Shown piece by piece: positions 24,820 through 36,599 of a DNA stretch of 64,000 nucleotides. This stretch comes from Liolophura sinensis (Eukaryota > Mollusca > Polyplacophora > Chitonida > Chitonidae): positions 52,860,984 to 52,924,983 of the forward strand of contig NC_088300.1 of assembly GCF_032854445.1 (NCBI RefSeq), written 5' to 3'. Numbering within the stretch: position 1 is the first letter of the stretch; every line of letters starts with the position of its first letter. The notes under the pieces were generated by a model that was not told the DNA's origin, made no database searches, and was given only the letters and a program-made list of their open reading frames with translations. A program made the position numbers and the translations under genes.

Positions 24820-25015
24820 TATGCGTCGAAGCAGACATTCGTAGACTAGCCGTCAACCAAAATGGACGGTCCACAATCTCAAGAACAATTCACAAAATAT
24901 AACAAAGTATAACACAACCACCAAGAAATAAGAATGTCTATGAAGTTCGAAATTAGGATGGAATCATGCAAAGAGAAGCCGTCAACAGTTTCGAATGATG
25001 TTGGAAAGATACAAT
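24820..25015 (-). repeat. Dispersed repeat family B copy, antisense
   Basis: The left end has CTATGCGTCGAAGCAGACAT, then CGTAGACTAGCCGTCAACCA. The right end has ATGCAAAGAGAAGCCGTCAA and AATGATGTTGG. This is the reverse complement of the copies at 15300 and 36350, with a different or degraded middle. Confidence 0.6.
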
Positions 25016-25522
25016 GTTCTAGGCGAAGGAGTGAAATCAGTAATCAAGAGCATGGAACGATTCGTGGACAGCTGTATCTCCTGATCTGGCACCCTGCTTT
25101 GACTATTGTAGTCTGCGACCATGCATGGACACTGTTCTCTGCATACTCTAAAACTCTAATAGTATTTCTGTCTTGCATGGCGGCATGAACTCCTCAAATA
25201 TCACCAAACATTCGTCATATATCACAAAATATTGGTGAAATATCACCACATGTTATTATAGATAAGTTATTATATCAAGTACACGGTATGAATGTACCTG
25301 ACGAAGATCATTGTGCCCCAAGATGATCTAGAAGATTTAGGCAACTAGCCCATACCTTAGAAAAAGATCCAGAAAAAGTATTCCTTTATTAAAATGAGTG
25401 TACCTCATTATTGCGTCTCATAAAGACGAGTATCATTGTGCCTCATTGTACCTCACGGTCAATATGCCTCATGGTATGTGTACATCACGAAAATCATCGC
25501 ACTTTGTTACATCATTGTACTT

Positions 25523-25752
25523 CATTTATTTATTAATTTATTTGATTGGTGTTTTACGCACTACTCAAGAATATTTCACTTATATGATGACGACCAGCAT
25601 TATGGTAAGAGGAAATTGGCGGAAACCCATGGTCATCCACAAGTTGCTGCAAGACCTTCCCAATTACGACTGGAGCGGAATCAGGCATAAAATGGAACTG
25701 AATTCACATCGACCCCACTAGATGCTCCTGAGTCATTGCTCCGCGCTAGCAC
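25523..25752 (-). mobile_element. SINE-A copy, close to full length
   Basis: Antisense SINE-A from the (ATTT)n tail through the body to a box A remnant on the minus strand (GTGCTAGCGCGGAGCAATGA). Two overlapping plus-strand open frames are repeat-derived. A degenerate TACCTCATTGTGCCTCA-like short repeat precedes it (25395-25520). Confidence 0.8.
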
Positions 25753-25893
25753 GTTGAAAGCCTCGGTTACGGAGGAAAAATGTTGTCCTTTTAATAAGTG
25801 TACACAATATGGTCCATCTATCTTTCTCGTGTGTACTAGGTATCTATCCGAATTTCTCCGTGACCACATGCCGTATTTCCCACACTGACTGTG

Positions 25894-26680
25894 TCATACT
25901 TCCAAGTTGCCGTTTGGCTCAGACTCTCTAAGTCCAGATGTCAGTTATCCCACTGTCATTATACCGTATTTATCAAACTACCTGAGACCAGATGGCAGTT
26001 AACAATTTGTCAAGTTGCCTATTTCTCAGTCTCTCTGTAGCCCAATGATGTCATATTTCTGAGACTTTGACCAGATATCAGTAATTTCACTGTCAAGTTG
26101 CCGTTTTTCTCAATCAATCTGTGACCAAATATCAGTAATTATACTGTCAAGTTGCCGTTTTCCTCAATCTATCTGTGACCAAATATCAGTAATTATGCTG
26201 TCAAGTTGCCGTTTTCCCCAATCTGCCTGTGACCAAATATCAGTAATTATACTGTCTAGTTGCCGTTTTCCTCAATCTATGTGTGATAGATTGGGTTTCC
26301 CCCCGGGCTCTGCCCGGTTTCCTTCCACGATAATGCTGGCCGCCGACGTTTAATTGAAAAATTCCTGAGTACAACGTCAAACAATAATTAAATAAATAAA
26401 TAAAATAAATAAGATACCAGTTATCACTTCTCAGTCTCTTTGTAGCCCAATGCCTCTTTTCACACAGTTAAGTTTCAATCTTTCTTTGTCCTTGACATTC
26501 CAGAGGAGTGTTACGAAATGCTGAGCAATTTTAATACGCAATGAAGATGACATATTTATCATAACGTCTGTGATCAGATGTCAGTCATCACAATATCAAA
26601 TTGCCGCATTTATCAGGCTGTCTGTGACCAGGTGTTAATTATCGTGCTGTCATGTTACCATATTTCTCAGGCTGTCTTTC
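25894..26680. repeat. 54-bp minisatellite interrupted by a SINE
   Basis: Units of exactly 54 bp begin CAAGTTGCCGTTTT and contain CTGTGACCAAATATCAGTAA. Three near-identical units start at 26094, 26148 and 26202, a partial one starts at 26256, and degenerate units extend to both sides. A SINE-A splits the array at about 26290-26412. Confidence 0.85.
26290..26412 (+). mobile_element. SINE-A 3' half inserted in the 54-bp array
   Basis: Sense SINE-A (GGGCTCTGCCCGGTTTCC, then AATGCTGGCCGCC) with a long AAAT-rich tail. Repeat units continue on the far side, so the insertion postdates at least part of the array. Confidence 0.8.
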
Positions 26681-26924
26681 ACTAGAGATATCATTTATCA
26701 TACTGCCATTGCTGCTCCAGTATAGTACACCTCGCTTCGTTTTTCTGTATATACCATCTTTCTCTTTCCAGACACTAAATTTTCCATATGACTTAAATAA
26801 AGACTTAAATAGGTCGACGAGATTAAATGTCAAAAATTAGATTAAAACCTAAATACGTTAAGTGAGACAAGTCTTTCATATAAAGCTGATTCTTGAATTG
26901 ACTAAAAATTAATTAGAAGTGAGT

Positions 26925-27250
26925 GAGTGAGTTAGTGCTTGGGGTTTAATGTAGTATTTAACAATTTGTCAGTCATATGACGACGAAGGAATCCTTAGAG
27001 TGCATGTAGTGTGCCTCTTTGTTGCACGGCGGATTTCCACCGCTTTTTTATCTAGTTCTGCTTCACTGAGACGACTTACCGAAGGCAAGTAAGCTGCCCC
27101 GCCCCAGCCATTTTACTGATACGGGTCAACCTGTCGCTGCGCTATCCCCTTCACGCTGAACACCAAGCGAGGAAGTTACTTCCTCTTTTAAGGCCTTAGG
27201 TGTGACTAGGCTCAGGATTGACCCTGGATCTACCGCTCCCCAAACGGTAA
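26925..27250 (-). mobile_element. SINE-C, tRNA-derived, antisense
   Basis: Begins GTGAGTGAGTTAGTGCTTGG, then a TTTAACAATTTGTCAGTCAT and ATGACGACGAAGGAATCC stretch, and ends with GGATTGACCCTGGATCTACC. On the minus strand that end gives a box B-like element and a tRNA-like head. It resembles a repeat I know from mollusc genomes. The three SINE families share a tail-proximal theme (TTTAAYG-CGT-TA) but differ elsewhere. Confidence 0.65.
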
Positions 27251-27434
27251 GTGAATGACGTCTTTATATGTCATTTATATTGTACCAATGCATAAACCAG
27301 GATTCGTTTGCATCCTCGAGGCCATGTTATTGTTTATTACGTATGTTGACAACACACTATTTCAGTAATTCTAGACCAGTGACTTCAAATATACAGCGGA
27401 AAGCATTAAGCCATGATGTTGTGGAGTGTGTATA

Positions 27435-27590
27435 GTTTGCTACTTTGTAAGCATTTACATGAACAGTTAGAATAAAACCCTAACTAAGGTAAACTGACAA
27501 TAGGCCGTATTTCAGTAGTTACGTGCGACCATTTGTCAACTATCACATTTTTGGGGCTGCTTTGGTTTTACTCTCTACGCTGTAAGTCTT
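27435..27590 (+). repeat. Dispersed repeat family C copy
   Basis: The best-preserved copy: AAGCATTTACATGAACAGTT, then AGAATAAAACCCTAACTAAG, GACCATTTGTCAACTATCAC and GGTTTTACTCTCTACGCTG. It is close to the copy at 6235-6395. Confidence 0.7.
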
Positions 27591-27721
27591 TAATTTGCAA
27601 AGTCAAACCACCACTTTTCATTGACTAGCGGGTAGATTATATTTAAATTAGAGACAAAATGTTTCAGAAAGTTCACAGAACATATTTGAATGTAGGGCAT
27701 TCCAAGGAGACCCTTAAGCCG

Positions 27722-27779
27722 CATGGGGGGCCTCCATGGCTCAGTTGGTTAGCGCGGTAGCACAGCGTAATGATCCAAC
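27722..27779 (+). mobile_element. SINE-A 5' head with intact box A
   Basis: GGGGGGCCTCCATGGCTCAG followed by TTGGTTAGCGCGG is a textbook polymerase III box A (TGGCTCAGTTGGTTAGCGC). The sequence leaves the SINE soon after CAGCGTAATGATCC, so this is a 3'-truncated head and not a tRNA gene: there is no anticodon arm, box B or acceptor stem closure. It supplies the 5' end missing from most other copies and shows that the family is tRNA-derived. Confidence 0.8.
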
Positions 27780-28712
27780 TATAGTTCAGGTGAAAATAAA
27801 ACAACAGAAGGTCTATTGTTCATTTTTATTTGACTGTATTTGTTCAAACCCGTATCTCTTGTCAATAAATAATGTTCCACCAGACATATTTTATCTGGCC
27901 CCTACCATATAAGCCTGTATAACATCATTGTGAAGATCGCTACTCGCATACACTCGCTTATTTCACACCGCTACAAAGATATCAGGCTTCAAAGAAGTTA
28001 CTACAAAATGAAACACTAAGGCACTAATTTCATGCAAATGTTCTAAATAAAGTGTAGTAGTTGTGCATATGTATCCATTTTTAATGTCGCACTTGATCTA
28101 CAAATTTTCATCTTTTACATTCAGAAGTCAAGATTTAAATTTGTGCTCACTTCTCACGTTTGGTAATGGAATGAAGTAAGTTAAACAATAATTCAAAAAC
28201 AAAAAACATATCACATGTTCTTCATAACCCACTTTTTCAAAGTCCCTTTCAAAATAAAATGGTTTGATATCAGCAAGATTGTCTTTCGTAAAAGGAGAAA
28301 AATATATCATAAATTTAATTCTGGAAAAAAATTCACACACACCGGTATTCTATAATTGCGGACTTCCTTGGACGTATTTTACGTGTTTAGAAGAAACATA
28401 AAGCCCTTAAAACTATAATTTAGAAGAGTTCGCGAGCAGGGGATGAAATGAAATAATACACGCAAGGAAATTCACTCGGGAGAGATGTAACACATAAATC
28501 AACATACACACCATCATGTTATTACAGAAAACAGCAGATAGACAACGTGTGAGCGAATTGTTTCCGCCAGTCCTGTGTGATATGGCGTCCGCTGATAACG
28601 TCTGGTGTTCAACAGAAGGCTTCCATGAAGAAACCACGGCAACGTTTACATCGGTCTACACCGTCGTCAATACTCTTAACCCAGATAACTGTTTCGACGG
28701 GATCCCTCAGCA
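27780..28712. other. Downstream flank of the P450 gene
   Basis: Probably includes the 3' untranslated region of the minus-strand P450. A minus-strand AATAAA (plus TTTATT at 27825-27830) is a candidate polyadenylation signal but is about 890 nt past the stop. No other gene seen. Confidence 0.4.
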
Positions 28713-31700
28713 TCACCGCTTTAGCCTAGTAAAGTTGACCCGGACATCTTTGTCAGGTTTGGGGGTTGGGAAAAGCGCCATATTATAGCTGTCCAATACA
28801 GTCCATTTGTATGACCGGCAAAGTTCCAATATGGTCAGTTTCATGGCCATCTTGGCGAACTCTTTCCCGGGACATGATCGTACTCCAGCCCCGAAGGGGA
28901 TGTAGGCAAACCTTTGTTTGTCCGGTCTGTCTGGATTATCCTCCTGCCATCTGTCCGGATCGAACTGCTCCCGCAATGGGATTGACTGGTTCTCGTGGGT
29001 CTCTCTAATACTGAATGAGACAGTCCAGTCCTTAGGGATAAGGTATCCCTGAAATGAGACAAAAAATATTGTCCTTCGTCGGTACAGGTGTTTAATATTT
29101 ATTTGATTGGTGTTTTACGCCGTACTCAAGAATATTTCACTTATACGACGGCGGCCAGCATTATGGTGGGTGGAAACCGGCCAGAGCCCTGGGGGAAACC
29201 CACGACCACCTACAGGTTGCTGACAGACCTTCCCACGTACGAATCGATACAGGTATAGTTATAATCAGAACAGAATGCTTGTTCGTTGTCTGAATATTGC
29301 GTCTATTGCATGCACTCATCTGCCATATCCAACCAAGAATATTTGATCCAAAGATTTTGACCTATTTACTCACAAATCGTGAATTACATGGAGGATATTC
29401 TGCCTACCTCACTACCCCGTGTGACTGATGGCTTCTGACGGCATGTACCGAGCCCCTGAATAATGGGGCTTTGGGTGAGGATTTTTCAGTTACGTGGTGA
29501 GGTGTGCTCTTTACCTCCACCCATAAAACTGACCACCGTGATTTAACTCAACAGTTCGTAGGAACGACTTTAAACACCAATCAAGTAAATAGCATCTGAA
29601 AACGTTTAACTGAAATCAATTACTTAAAAGCATCAATCTTGCATGGTATTTAATGGTGTAACTTACATCAAGCTCAAATGCTTCCTTGGCTGTCCTGTAG
29701 CCACCACCAACTGGAGGATATACTCGGAGCACCTCCTTCACAATGTTGTCCAGGTATGTCAGAGACTGCAGCCGTTGCAATCCAATGCTGGAGAGGGGAG
29801 CAGTGACGGGATCGTCTAAATAGTGATCTGTCAACTCTTCGTAGAGCTTCTTCATCATTCCTTGGTTCTTGCCCAGCAGAAGTATGGAATTCATGATGGT
29901 TGAGAAGAGGGTTCCAGTGCCAGCCACGATGATTTCCACGCTGGAATCGGTCAGCTTAGTCAGAAGTTCTTCTGTCACATTTCCATCCTCATCAAAATTC
30001 GCATCCTTTAGAATCGTCACCAAAACAGGAGGCAAGTTGTTATTCTTCACTTTGCCGATCAGGTTTTTTGCAAATTTTTTGGCAAATAGTTCTAAATGAT
30101 TTCTTGCTGTAACTGCCTGCAAAATACACACAATATATAATTATACTGCTGTAGCTATTAACGAAGAGGAAATATGGCATCGGTTTCTCTTTCGAGCATG
30201 ATACAAAATTAGAAATCATCTGTAATCGAGTCTAATCCAGACCAAAAAATAATGACAGGGAGATATTTTTTGTAATCTGAGAGCACTCTAATTTGTTCAA
30301 CAAAAATGTGCATTGAGCGAGCAAATAATTCCATGCGAACGTCTAATTCCATGTGCACATGCAGTTGGTTGTGTCGAATCGAATATCGAAGTCGACTGAA
30401 AATAATTGCTTCATATGATCTGTTCTTTTCGCTAGAATTGACACTTCACACTTTTCGATTTTACTGAATTCGACTAGACGATACGACATATTCGGTACAC
30501 TGCAACGATTTAGATTTCATAGTACGCCGATTAAACCACTCTTACCTTGTTGTAGGAGCTGCCAGGTAGATTCAACGGCAGACTGAACAGGTTCGCCAGT
30601 ATCGTAGCGGCATGGGACCCTAACACCTTTATATCCTCCTTTGATATGTTCGGACCGTACAGGATGGACATAACCAGCTGTAGGGTAAGCAATTGCACAG
30701 AATCAGCGAGCTCCACACGGCTCTGAGAACTCCAGTCCAGCAGGGCCTCTTGGATCATGGCGGCCATGCCGTTTCCGTAACTCTCCAGATGCCTTCCCGT
30801 CAACCCTTGCATAAACCCGCGCTTCCGGTATCTGTGAATTTTCCCTTGAGACTGAGACAAAGATTCAGTTCCTAGGAGAGTACGAATCCCTGAAGGGTGA
30901 ATGGCGTTTACAATCTTATCGTCGCCCTTAAGAATCTGCTTGAGATTGCTGGCACCACTGACTCGCACAATCGGGCGGAAAAACAAGTGCGTCTTGAAAA
31001 TATCTCCAAATTTATCTCTGCGTTCACGGAAAAATTCAACCTGAAAGACAAAAATGGAAAGTTTCACGCCCTTTGCGATCGAAACGATTATGAACGCATA
31101 CGCTGTGACAGTTAGTCTAATCAAAAGAAAAACCACAGTTTGTTCCCCTTAACTAATTGCAGTGTAACGCGGCGATGCGAAAAGCGGATTTCCTGTGGTG
31201 GCGTAGGTGGTAATGGACGACACAGTCCGATTTGCTTTCTTTCCAAACCGGGCACTAGAAAGCCACATTGCAAGAGCGCGAACAAAGCATCAATGAAAAC
31301 TCTTTGAAGTTATTTAGCAAAACTGAACTTATCGTATCATTTTCAAGATTATTCCCTTTATGTAATACTCCTTGGCCGTAATACTATATTTATGAAGTGT
31401 TTTACACAATAAACACAACTTATGAAGTTTTGTCAAAAAACAAACCATGTTTAACTTAGACAAAAAACTATCGAAAATTTTCTGAACTTAGGAAGTTTTA
31501 TGAAACCGGGCCCTGTAGTTTTCTGAAATTAACTTGGCACCTGTGAAACTTGCTGTCATGATACCACGTACGAATCAGTTGGGACTGGATTCAACATCAT
31601 AGAGCGAAGTTGTCAGTCTGCTTCTTTATGAACTCGTTATCGATGAACGTATTTGATGACCACCTCTAGGACTAAATAGTAAGCCATGGATCCAGATAAT

Positions 31701-32091
31701 AGTCCGGGCCGTCAGTAGTTAAAACAATATCAAAAGTGACGTTTCCACAGACCAGTTTCATCTAGTGAACATAGTTTGTGTCCGTCATGTGAGTCAAATT
31801 AAGACATCTAAATGTTTAGCTAAGGTGTCCAAAAGTCACTGACAGTAGTACAGGTATACGGATGTCACCGGGCAAGACTTAGGACATGATTTTCTCTCTT
31901 ACCTTCTGACGGGCCAGGCTTATGGTCTCACCCAGGAGAGGTAAACCAAGTGAGCCCGGGGGTAACTTAAGCCCACCGTAACCACCGTCTTTCTTACGGT
32001 GACAGTACCAAAGGACGCACGTGAGGATGAAGAGAGCCCCCGTGACGAAGAGGCGACCAGGCGAGCACACATCTACACTTTCTACCTTCAT
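28713..32091 (-). CDS. CYP26-like: Cytochrome P450, CYP26-type (retinoid hydroxylase family)
   Basis: Four minus-strand exons, all joined in phase 0: 32091-31903, 31040-30546, 30116-29667 and 29048-28713, with GT donors and AG acceptors. They total 1,470 nt, giving 489 residues, close to the usual ~500. In order: N-terminal signal-anchor (about residues 13-30), proline hinge LPPGSLGLPLLGE (43-55), a FKTHLFFRPIVRVSG stretch typical of CYP26, I-helix AGTGTL (293-298), K-helix ExxR as EVLR (356-359), PERF-type FDPDRW (407-412) and heme loop FGAGVRSCPG (430-439) with the axial cysteine at 437. Known CYP26 enzymes hydroxylate retinoic acid in the endoplasmic reticulum; substrate here is inferred only from family resemblance. 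Oddity: the I-helix acid before the conserved threonine is a glycine (G296), and the residue after it is leucine. Intron 3 carries a SINE-A and a second SINE-like segment. Confidence 0.92.
29096..29241 (-). mobile_element. SINE-A copy in P450 intron 3
   Basis: One of the best-preserved bodies in the window (TTTGATTGGTGTTTTACGCC, then GACGGCGGCCAGCATTATGG), lying in the intron between exons 3 and 4 in the gene's own orientation. TACAGGT occurs at both borders and may be a short target duplication. The tRNA-like head is missing. Confidence 0.88.
29435..29592 (+). mobile_element. Divergent SINE-like segment in P450 intron 3 (SINE-D)
   Basis: Ends TTTAAACACCAATCAAGTAA, the tail type shared with SINE-A, but its body (CTCCACCCATAAAACTGACC) is that of the 2466 segment. 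Orientation is opposite to the P450 gene. Confidence 0.5.
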
Positions 32092-32149
32092 GCCGGCGAC
32101 AATTCCACTAACACCGGTAGATAAGACCTCTTAACACTAGTGAATGAAG

Positions 32150-32251
32150 TTATATACTACAAATGTACTCAAGTGACTCAAGCTCTTCTAGGTTGATCAA
32201 CGAATGGATGGACAGACCCTGGAGACACAGTGATTACGAGCCGCTGATTGG
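32150..32251 (-). promoter_or_regulatory. Candidate P450 core promoter: CCAAT box and TATA box
   Basis: On the minus strand, CTGCCAATCAGC has its CCAAT at 32247-32251, and TATATAA lies at 32150-32156, about 91 bp downstream of the CCAAT and 59 bp upstream of the start codon. This predicts transcription start near 32120 and a short leader. A second TATAAA-like sequence lies near 32297. Inferred from motifs only. Confidence 0.4.
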
Positions 32252-34201
32252 CAGAGCTCTGTCCTATGTGACAAGCTCCGCGCCGGCCGGCCTTCTTTAT
32301 AAACACACCCTCTTCTCATCTCCATGAAGCACGTGCGGACTTACTACAGAAAGTTGGCACGAAGTCAAGAAAGCTGCTTGAACTACGGATAACCTTATTT
32401 TTTGCTAGGCTATACCGTTTTTAGCAAAATAAAGTTTTTTTTTATACTGTCATCCAATTTCATTGTCCTGCCATGACATCCGGTAGTCACCTCAAGCATG
32501 CAACCTACAACTGTGACAACTTTGAAACCCTTCCCATTGTTGCATATCACAGGATACATGTTACGGCCATATCAGGATCAGGAGAGAGCTGTTGAAGTCC
32601 CTGGTAGAACTGGCGTCAGAACGCCTAGTTAACAATCCGTCATTTTCTTGAGACTTCTTTTTATATTTTATTACCTGGACTCCAGAGAGTGAGTGTTCTG
32701 CATCGTAATATGCTTATAATTCGTAAGGCCGGAGTACAATCAACAATATCCCGCTTTGTTCAACCAATAGATGCATACATATCCAGAGAATGCATGTGCA
32801 ACATATATGTATCTCTGATGGACTTCTCCCAAAGCGGATGTTGGTAATTTCCTAAGTCTTTGAAATATTTGTATGCACTTTTTGCAACATGCACTGTACG
32901 CCTATATTCCTTCAATGATTAGTTCTAATGTAGACATTTTGCTGCTTATTTTGTGTCTAGCTTTACTACGCATCTGAAGCTCATCACAACAAAAAGCTAT
33001 TTAATAATTTATAACACTGAAAACAATAATTCTATTCTTGATTTAATTAAATATGTATTTTATGATATTTCAAGTTCTTTAGACTTTCTTCTAAATTTAA
33101 TTAAAATGTAAGTTAAATTTTAATCGCCGCTAGTTTCCTAAATGTGCATACATTTCGTGATACCATCGGTCTTCGATCAGTTTCTATACCGATACTTCCT
33201 TTCAACTATTAATGGGTTTATATATCAGTTTTCCACACTTGATAATTTCCCAATGCTCGTCTGCAACTTTTGACACAGACCCTATATTAGCATGATATTC
33301 CATAAACCACTCTTCAACAGAAAGTTTTGTGTCCAGATCGAATACAAAGACAAGATCATTGTCAGGTTTTCATAAAAATTCATAAAAAGTAATGCTGATG
33401 GAACCAATCAGTGAGAGAATTGGATTCAATAAAAGTACAAATTTAAAGTTTGTATGTTGAGATACTAACATATCCATCAGCTATCTTCATTCAGGGTCTG
33501 TGACTTCTTTCTTTTAAACTTATTTACCACTCTATAACTACAGTCTCTATGACGAACTGGTTTCTAGCCTCAGTCAATTTCGATAGTACTTGTTCATCCG
33601 ATACTTTTAACAGATATACCAGAGTTATTTTAATCTGGCCGATGCTGTGCAGATAAATGTTGACTTGCCACAGATACTGAATGCTCTCAAAAGTTGTCTG
33701 TGGCTTCTTGCAAAATGATAGCATATGATTCTGAAAAAAGAATCCCGATATGATACAAAAGACTGCAGCATTGAGAATAAAATCAGGGCAATGTAGCGGG
33801 TGAGATCCGGATTCTTGTCATTTACCTCAGTTAGGATTTTATTCTAACTGTTCATGTAAATGCATAAATATTGGCAACTTTATACATCCACTAAAACAGA
33901 GACCTACCATTTGCAACTGTGATACAATCTTGACAAAAGTTTCAAGTCTGTCTTTACTCAGATGCTAGTATGGTTATACTAACTACACTTAAATGATGGT
34001 AATACTGTTTTAGAAAAAGAATGGGAGTTAAAACTAAGATAGGGTTTGGTCAACTGAAAATAGAGCTCGTTCATTTGTTCAAGGTATCCCAAACAGACCA
34101 ATACTTTCAACTTCATGCCCTTTATACGCATGTAGTATTCTGGTCTAACTAGCTCCATATGCAATACGCAGTAAGTGCCATACATATATATAGTATATAT
34201 A

Positions 34202-34246
<45 letters not shown>

Positions 34247-35980
34247 GTGGATAGTGGATATAAAGTTCTTTTCAAATGCACCTTCTGTTCAAATGCAAAC
34301 TTATGATCCCCGCAGAATGTTTTGTAAAGTACTGTATTGAATATATTTTTCTATAAGTTTTTGTATTTTTGAACCACTTGGAACATTTTTGTCGTACACA
34401 GTTTAACATTATCAAAATGAAATCAAATAATGCACACATTGCCGGAAGTCTGAAAAATTACTTCAAAAAGGTTGTGGTAGACATGATCGTTTCATTGACT
34501 GGCAGTAGTGGAGGGCCTGTGAACGCCGTCGTTCAATACGCTGACTTCCCCAAGCGCCCCATCTCGTAGTCCTGTGTCAACACATGTATTACACCCACTT
34601 ACACTCTCACTCCCCCATTCGGAGCTGTTCTCAATAATTACATAGTGGGAAAACAGCGGAGTGTGTGTGGAGATCGTTCTGGGAGTTACGCGTTGGTGTT
34701 GTAAATTGAGCTCAGTAGTTACAATTTAACGGAAGCCCAAACACATCTGTTTTATAAACTAGGTTGAAAAGCATATCAGTGTCACTCTGTAAGTTTCTCA
34801 TTCATCTGGTAGATCTAATTGAAAAATTCACATAAACGAAAGTGTAAACTCCCAGAAAGGGTAACTGACATACAAGTAAATGATGAAGTTCTGGCTTACT
34901 TTTTGAGTCCGTCGACCCCGTGTGCGTTTGTAATGAAGGAATTATCTCCCCTGATTACACAAAACTAATTTCCTGTTATTTCCAATAATTCCGCGGCATC
35001 AAAACATCATATAAACATCAAAATATATGTTACAACAATGTTGTCCTCAGTTTATATGCTGCAATCCACAAATCACAAAAGAACTAAGGAAGTACGGTAT
35101 ATAAAGTAAGAAATTAAGGTGGAGTTTTTCAAGAAGAAGCCGTCAATAGCATCAGCATAAATTAAATCAGCATTCAAATCGTGTACCAGCACTCCAGTTT
35201 ATATGGTATTGTTAATCAAAATATGTATTTCAGTGCAGCATCAAGTCTCTAGCAATTAACAGCACCTCCTACGTGGCCACTTTAGTCAGCACGATGCATA
35301 TACTTTCCCAGACCCTTAAGCGGGCATTAAACCATTTACGAAACACAGCGCCATAGATTCTCGATCCTCTGTTCATATGTAAAAAGAATTACACTCATTG
35401 ATGGTTGTTGATCGAAATCGTCACACAATAGAAAGGGCTACGGATATGTACACGCCATGTGCAGGGCCCTACAATATATTGCTTTCCGGATGAGGATTTT
35501 AAAAGGATGTCAAAACTGATACCATCCCTATTGTCCTATAGGTGTTGTGACAGAAAACTGTTGTCTTCTTTGTGCAGATACAAGTCTAAAACTGAATCTA
35601 TCAATTTATGCATCGAAATAAACATTCGTGTACCAGCCGTCAACCAAGATGGACGTGCCAAGTCAATTTCACCCTCCAATGCCCAAGTCACCAAGACATC
35701 GTTGATGAAACGGGGAAAATGCTTAGTTCAGAATACCACTGGAATCAAATGTTTGTGTCAGAAGTGTCTGTAATCATATTATATAATACATGTACATATA
35801 CTAATATCTTCATTCATATAAATACATACATGTATGAATCCAAGAATTCTTTCTCATCTTCACCTTTCTTGATCTTTCTCATTCACTCACCACTATATTG
35901 GTACATGGACCAAATCGGTTTCCTCTCTCGCACACTTCGTCAAGAGGGATAGTTTCAGTTCTGACGCTGTAAATTATCCT
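32252..35980. other. Intergenic DNA between P450 and repeat cluster
   Basis: Contains a minus-strand family C copy (33760-33895), a TA microsatellite (34178-34241) and minus-strand family B fragments (35115-35160, 35590-35690). The frame at 34369-34569 has a GC-richer end but no recognisable family or exon signals. Confidence 0.5.
34178..34241. repeat. (TA)n microsatellite
   Basis: TA run with three TAG interruptions at its left side and a (TA)~17 core. Confidence 0.92.
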
Positions 35981-35984
35981 TACG

Positions 35985-36545
35985 TGGACAGCAATATAAG
36001 GGTTCTATATTCGCCTTGTAGCATTTGTTAGATCCTATGTGTTATGTAGCGATTTCAATCAAAGTCACAAGTTATTACTGCTAGAACTAGTTAGTCAAAG
36101 TTTTCCCATCAAACGCCAGCATTTTAAGTTTCTTAAGTTTTACAATGAGTAGAATTCTCTTGTAAATAAATATGGCCAGATAGTCCAGAACCTCTGGCGC
36201 TCTGCTTCATGATTGTGTCTAATTTCGCGTAACCTGGGACTAGGGCGCTATATTCATTCATTCATTAAATTATATCGCTATGTTGGATATATGAATACGA
36301 TTTGAATATTGATTTCACTCATTGGTCTAGAATATACCTTGCGTTTTTCCAGCATCATTGAAAACTGCCAACTTCTTCTCTTTGCATGATTCCGCACTAA
36401 TTTCCTACTTCATATATACTTTCTTAGTTCTTTGTAGTATATGTTAAACGTCGTTTAGGGAATTGCCCTTGCGATTATTTACCTGGAACGCCTATCTTGG
36501 TTGACAGCTGGAATTCAAATGTCTGTTTCCACGCATAGATTTGTA
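35985..36545 (+). repeat. Composite repeat (families D and B), copy 1
   Basis: Shares segments in the same order with 39690-40110: TAGCATTTGTTAGATCCT, CACAAGTTATT, TTTAAGTTTCTTA, GATTTCACTCATT followed by CTAGAA, then the whole family B unit (ACTTTCTTAGTTCTTTG onward). This suggests a ~550-bp element of which family B is the right part. No open frame of note. Confidence 0.7.
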
Positions 36546-36599
36546 GATGTGTTTGTATATTAAATGTGATGACGATATAGGAATTTGATGTAAATGACT

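Noticed and set aside
27722-27779. tRNA gene
   Set aside because: Box A is perfect, but there is no anticodon arm, box B or closing acceptor stem. It continues as SINE-A sequence and then breaks off.
28516-29008. Plus-strand open frames over the P450 last exon, and similar ones at 29869-30099 and 30693-31115
   Set aside because: They are antisense shadows of the P450 coding exons.
34369-34569. 66-codon plus-strand frame with a GC-richer end
   Set aside because: No recognisable family, no splice signals and no neighbouring exons.
35459-35952. Two overlapping plus-strand frames of 104 and 114 codons
   Set aside because: They run through an antisense family B repeat (35590-35690) and low-complexity AT sequence; the overlap in two frames argues against either.
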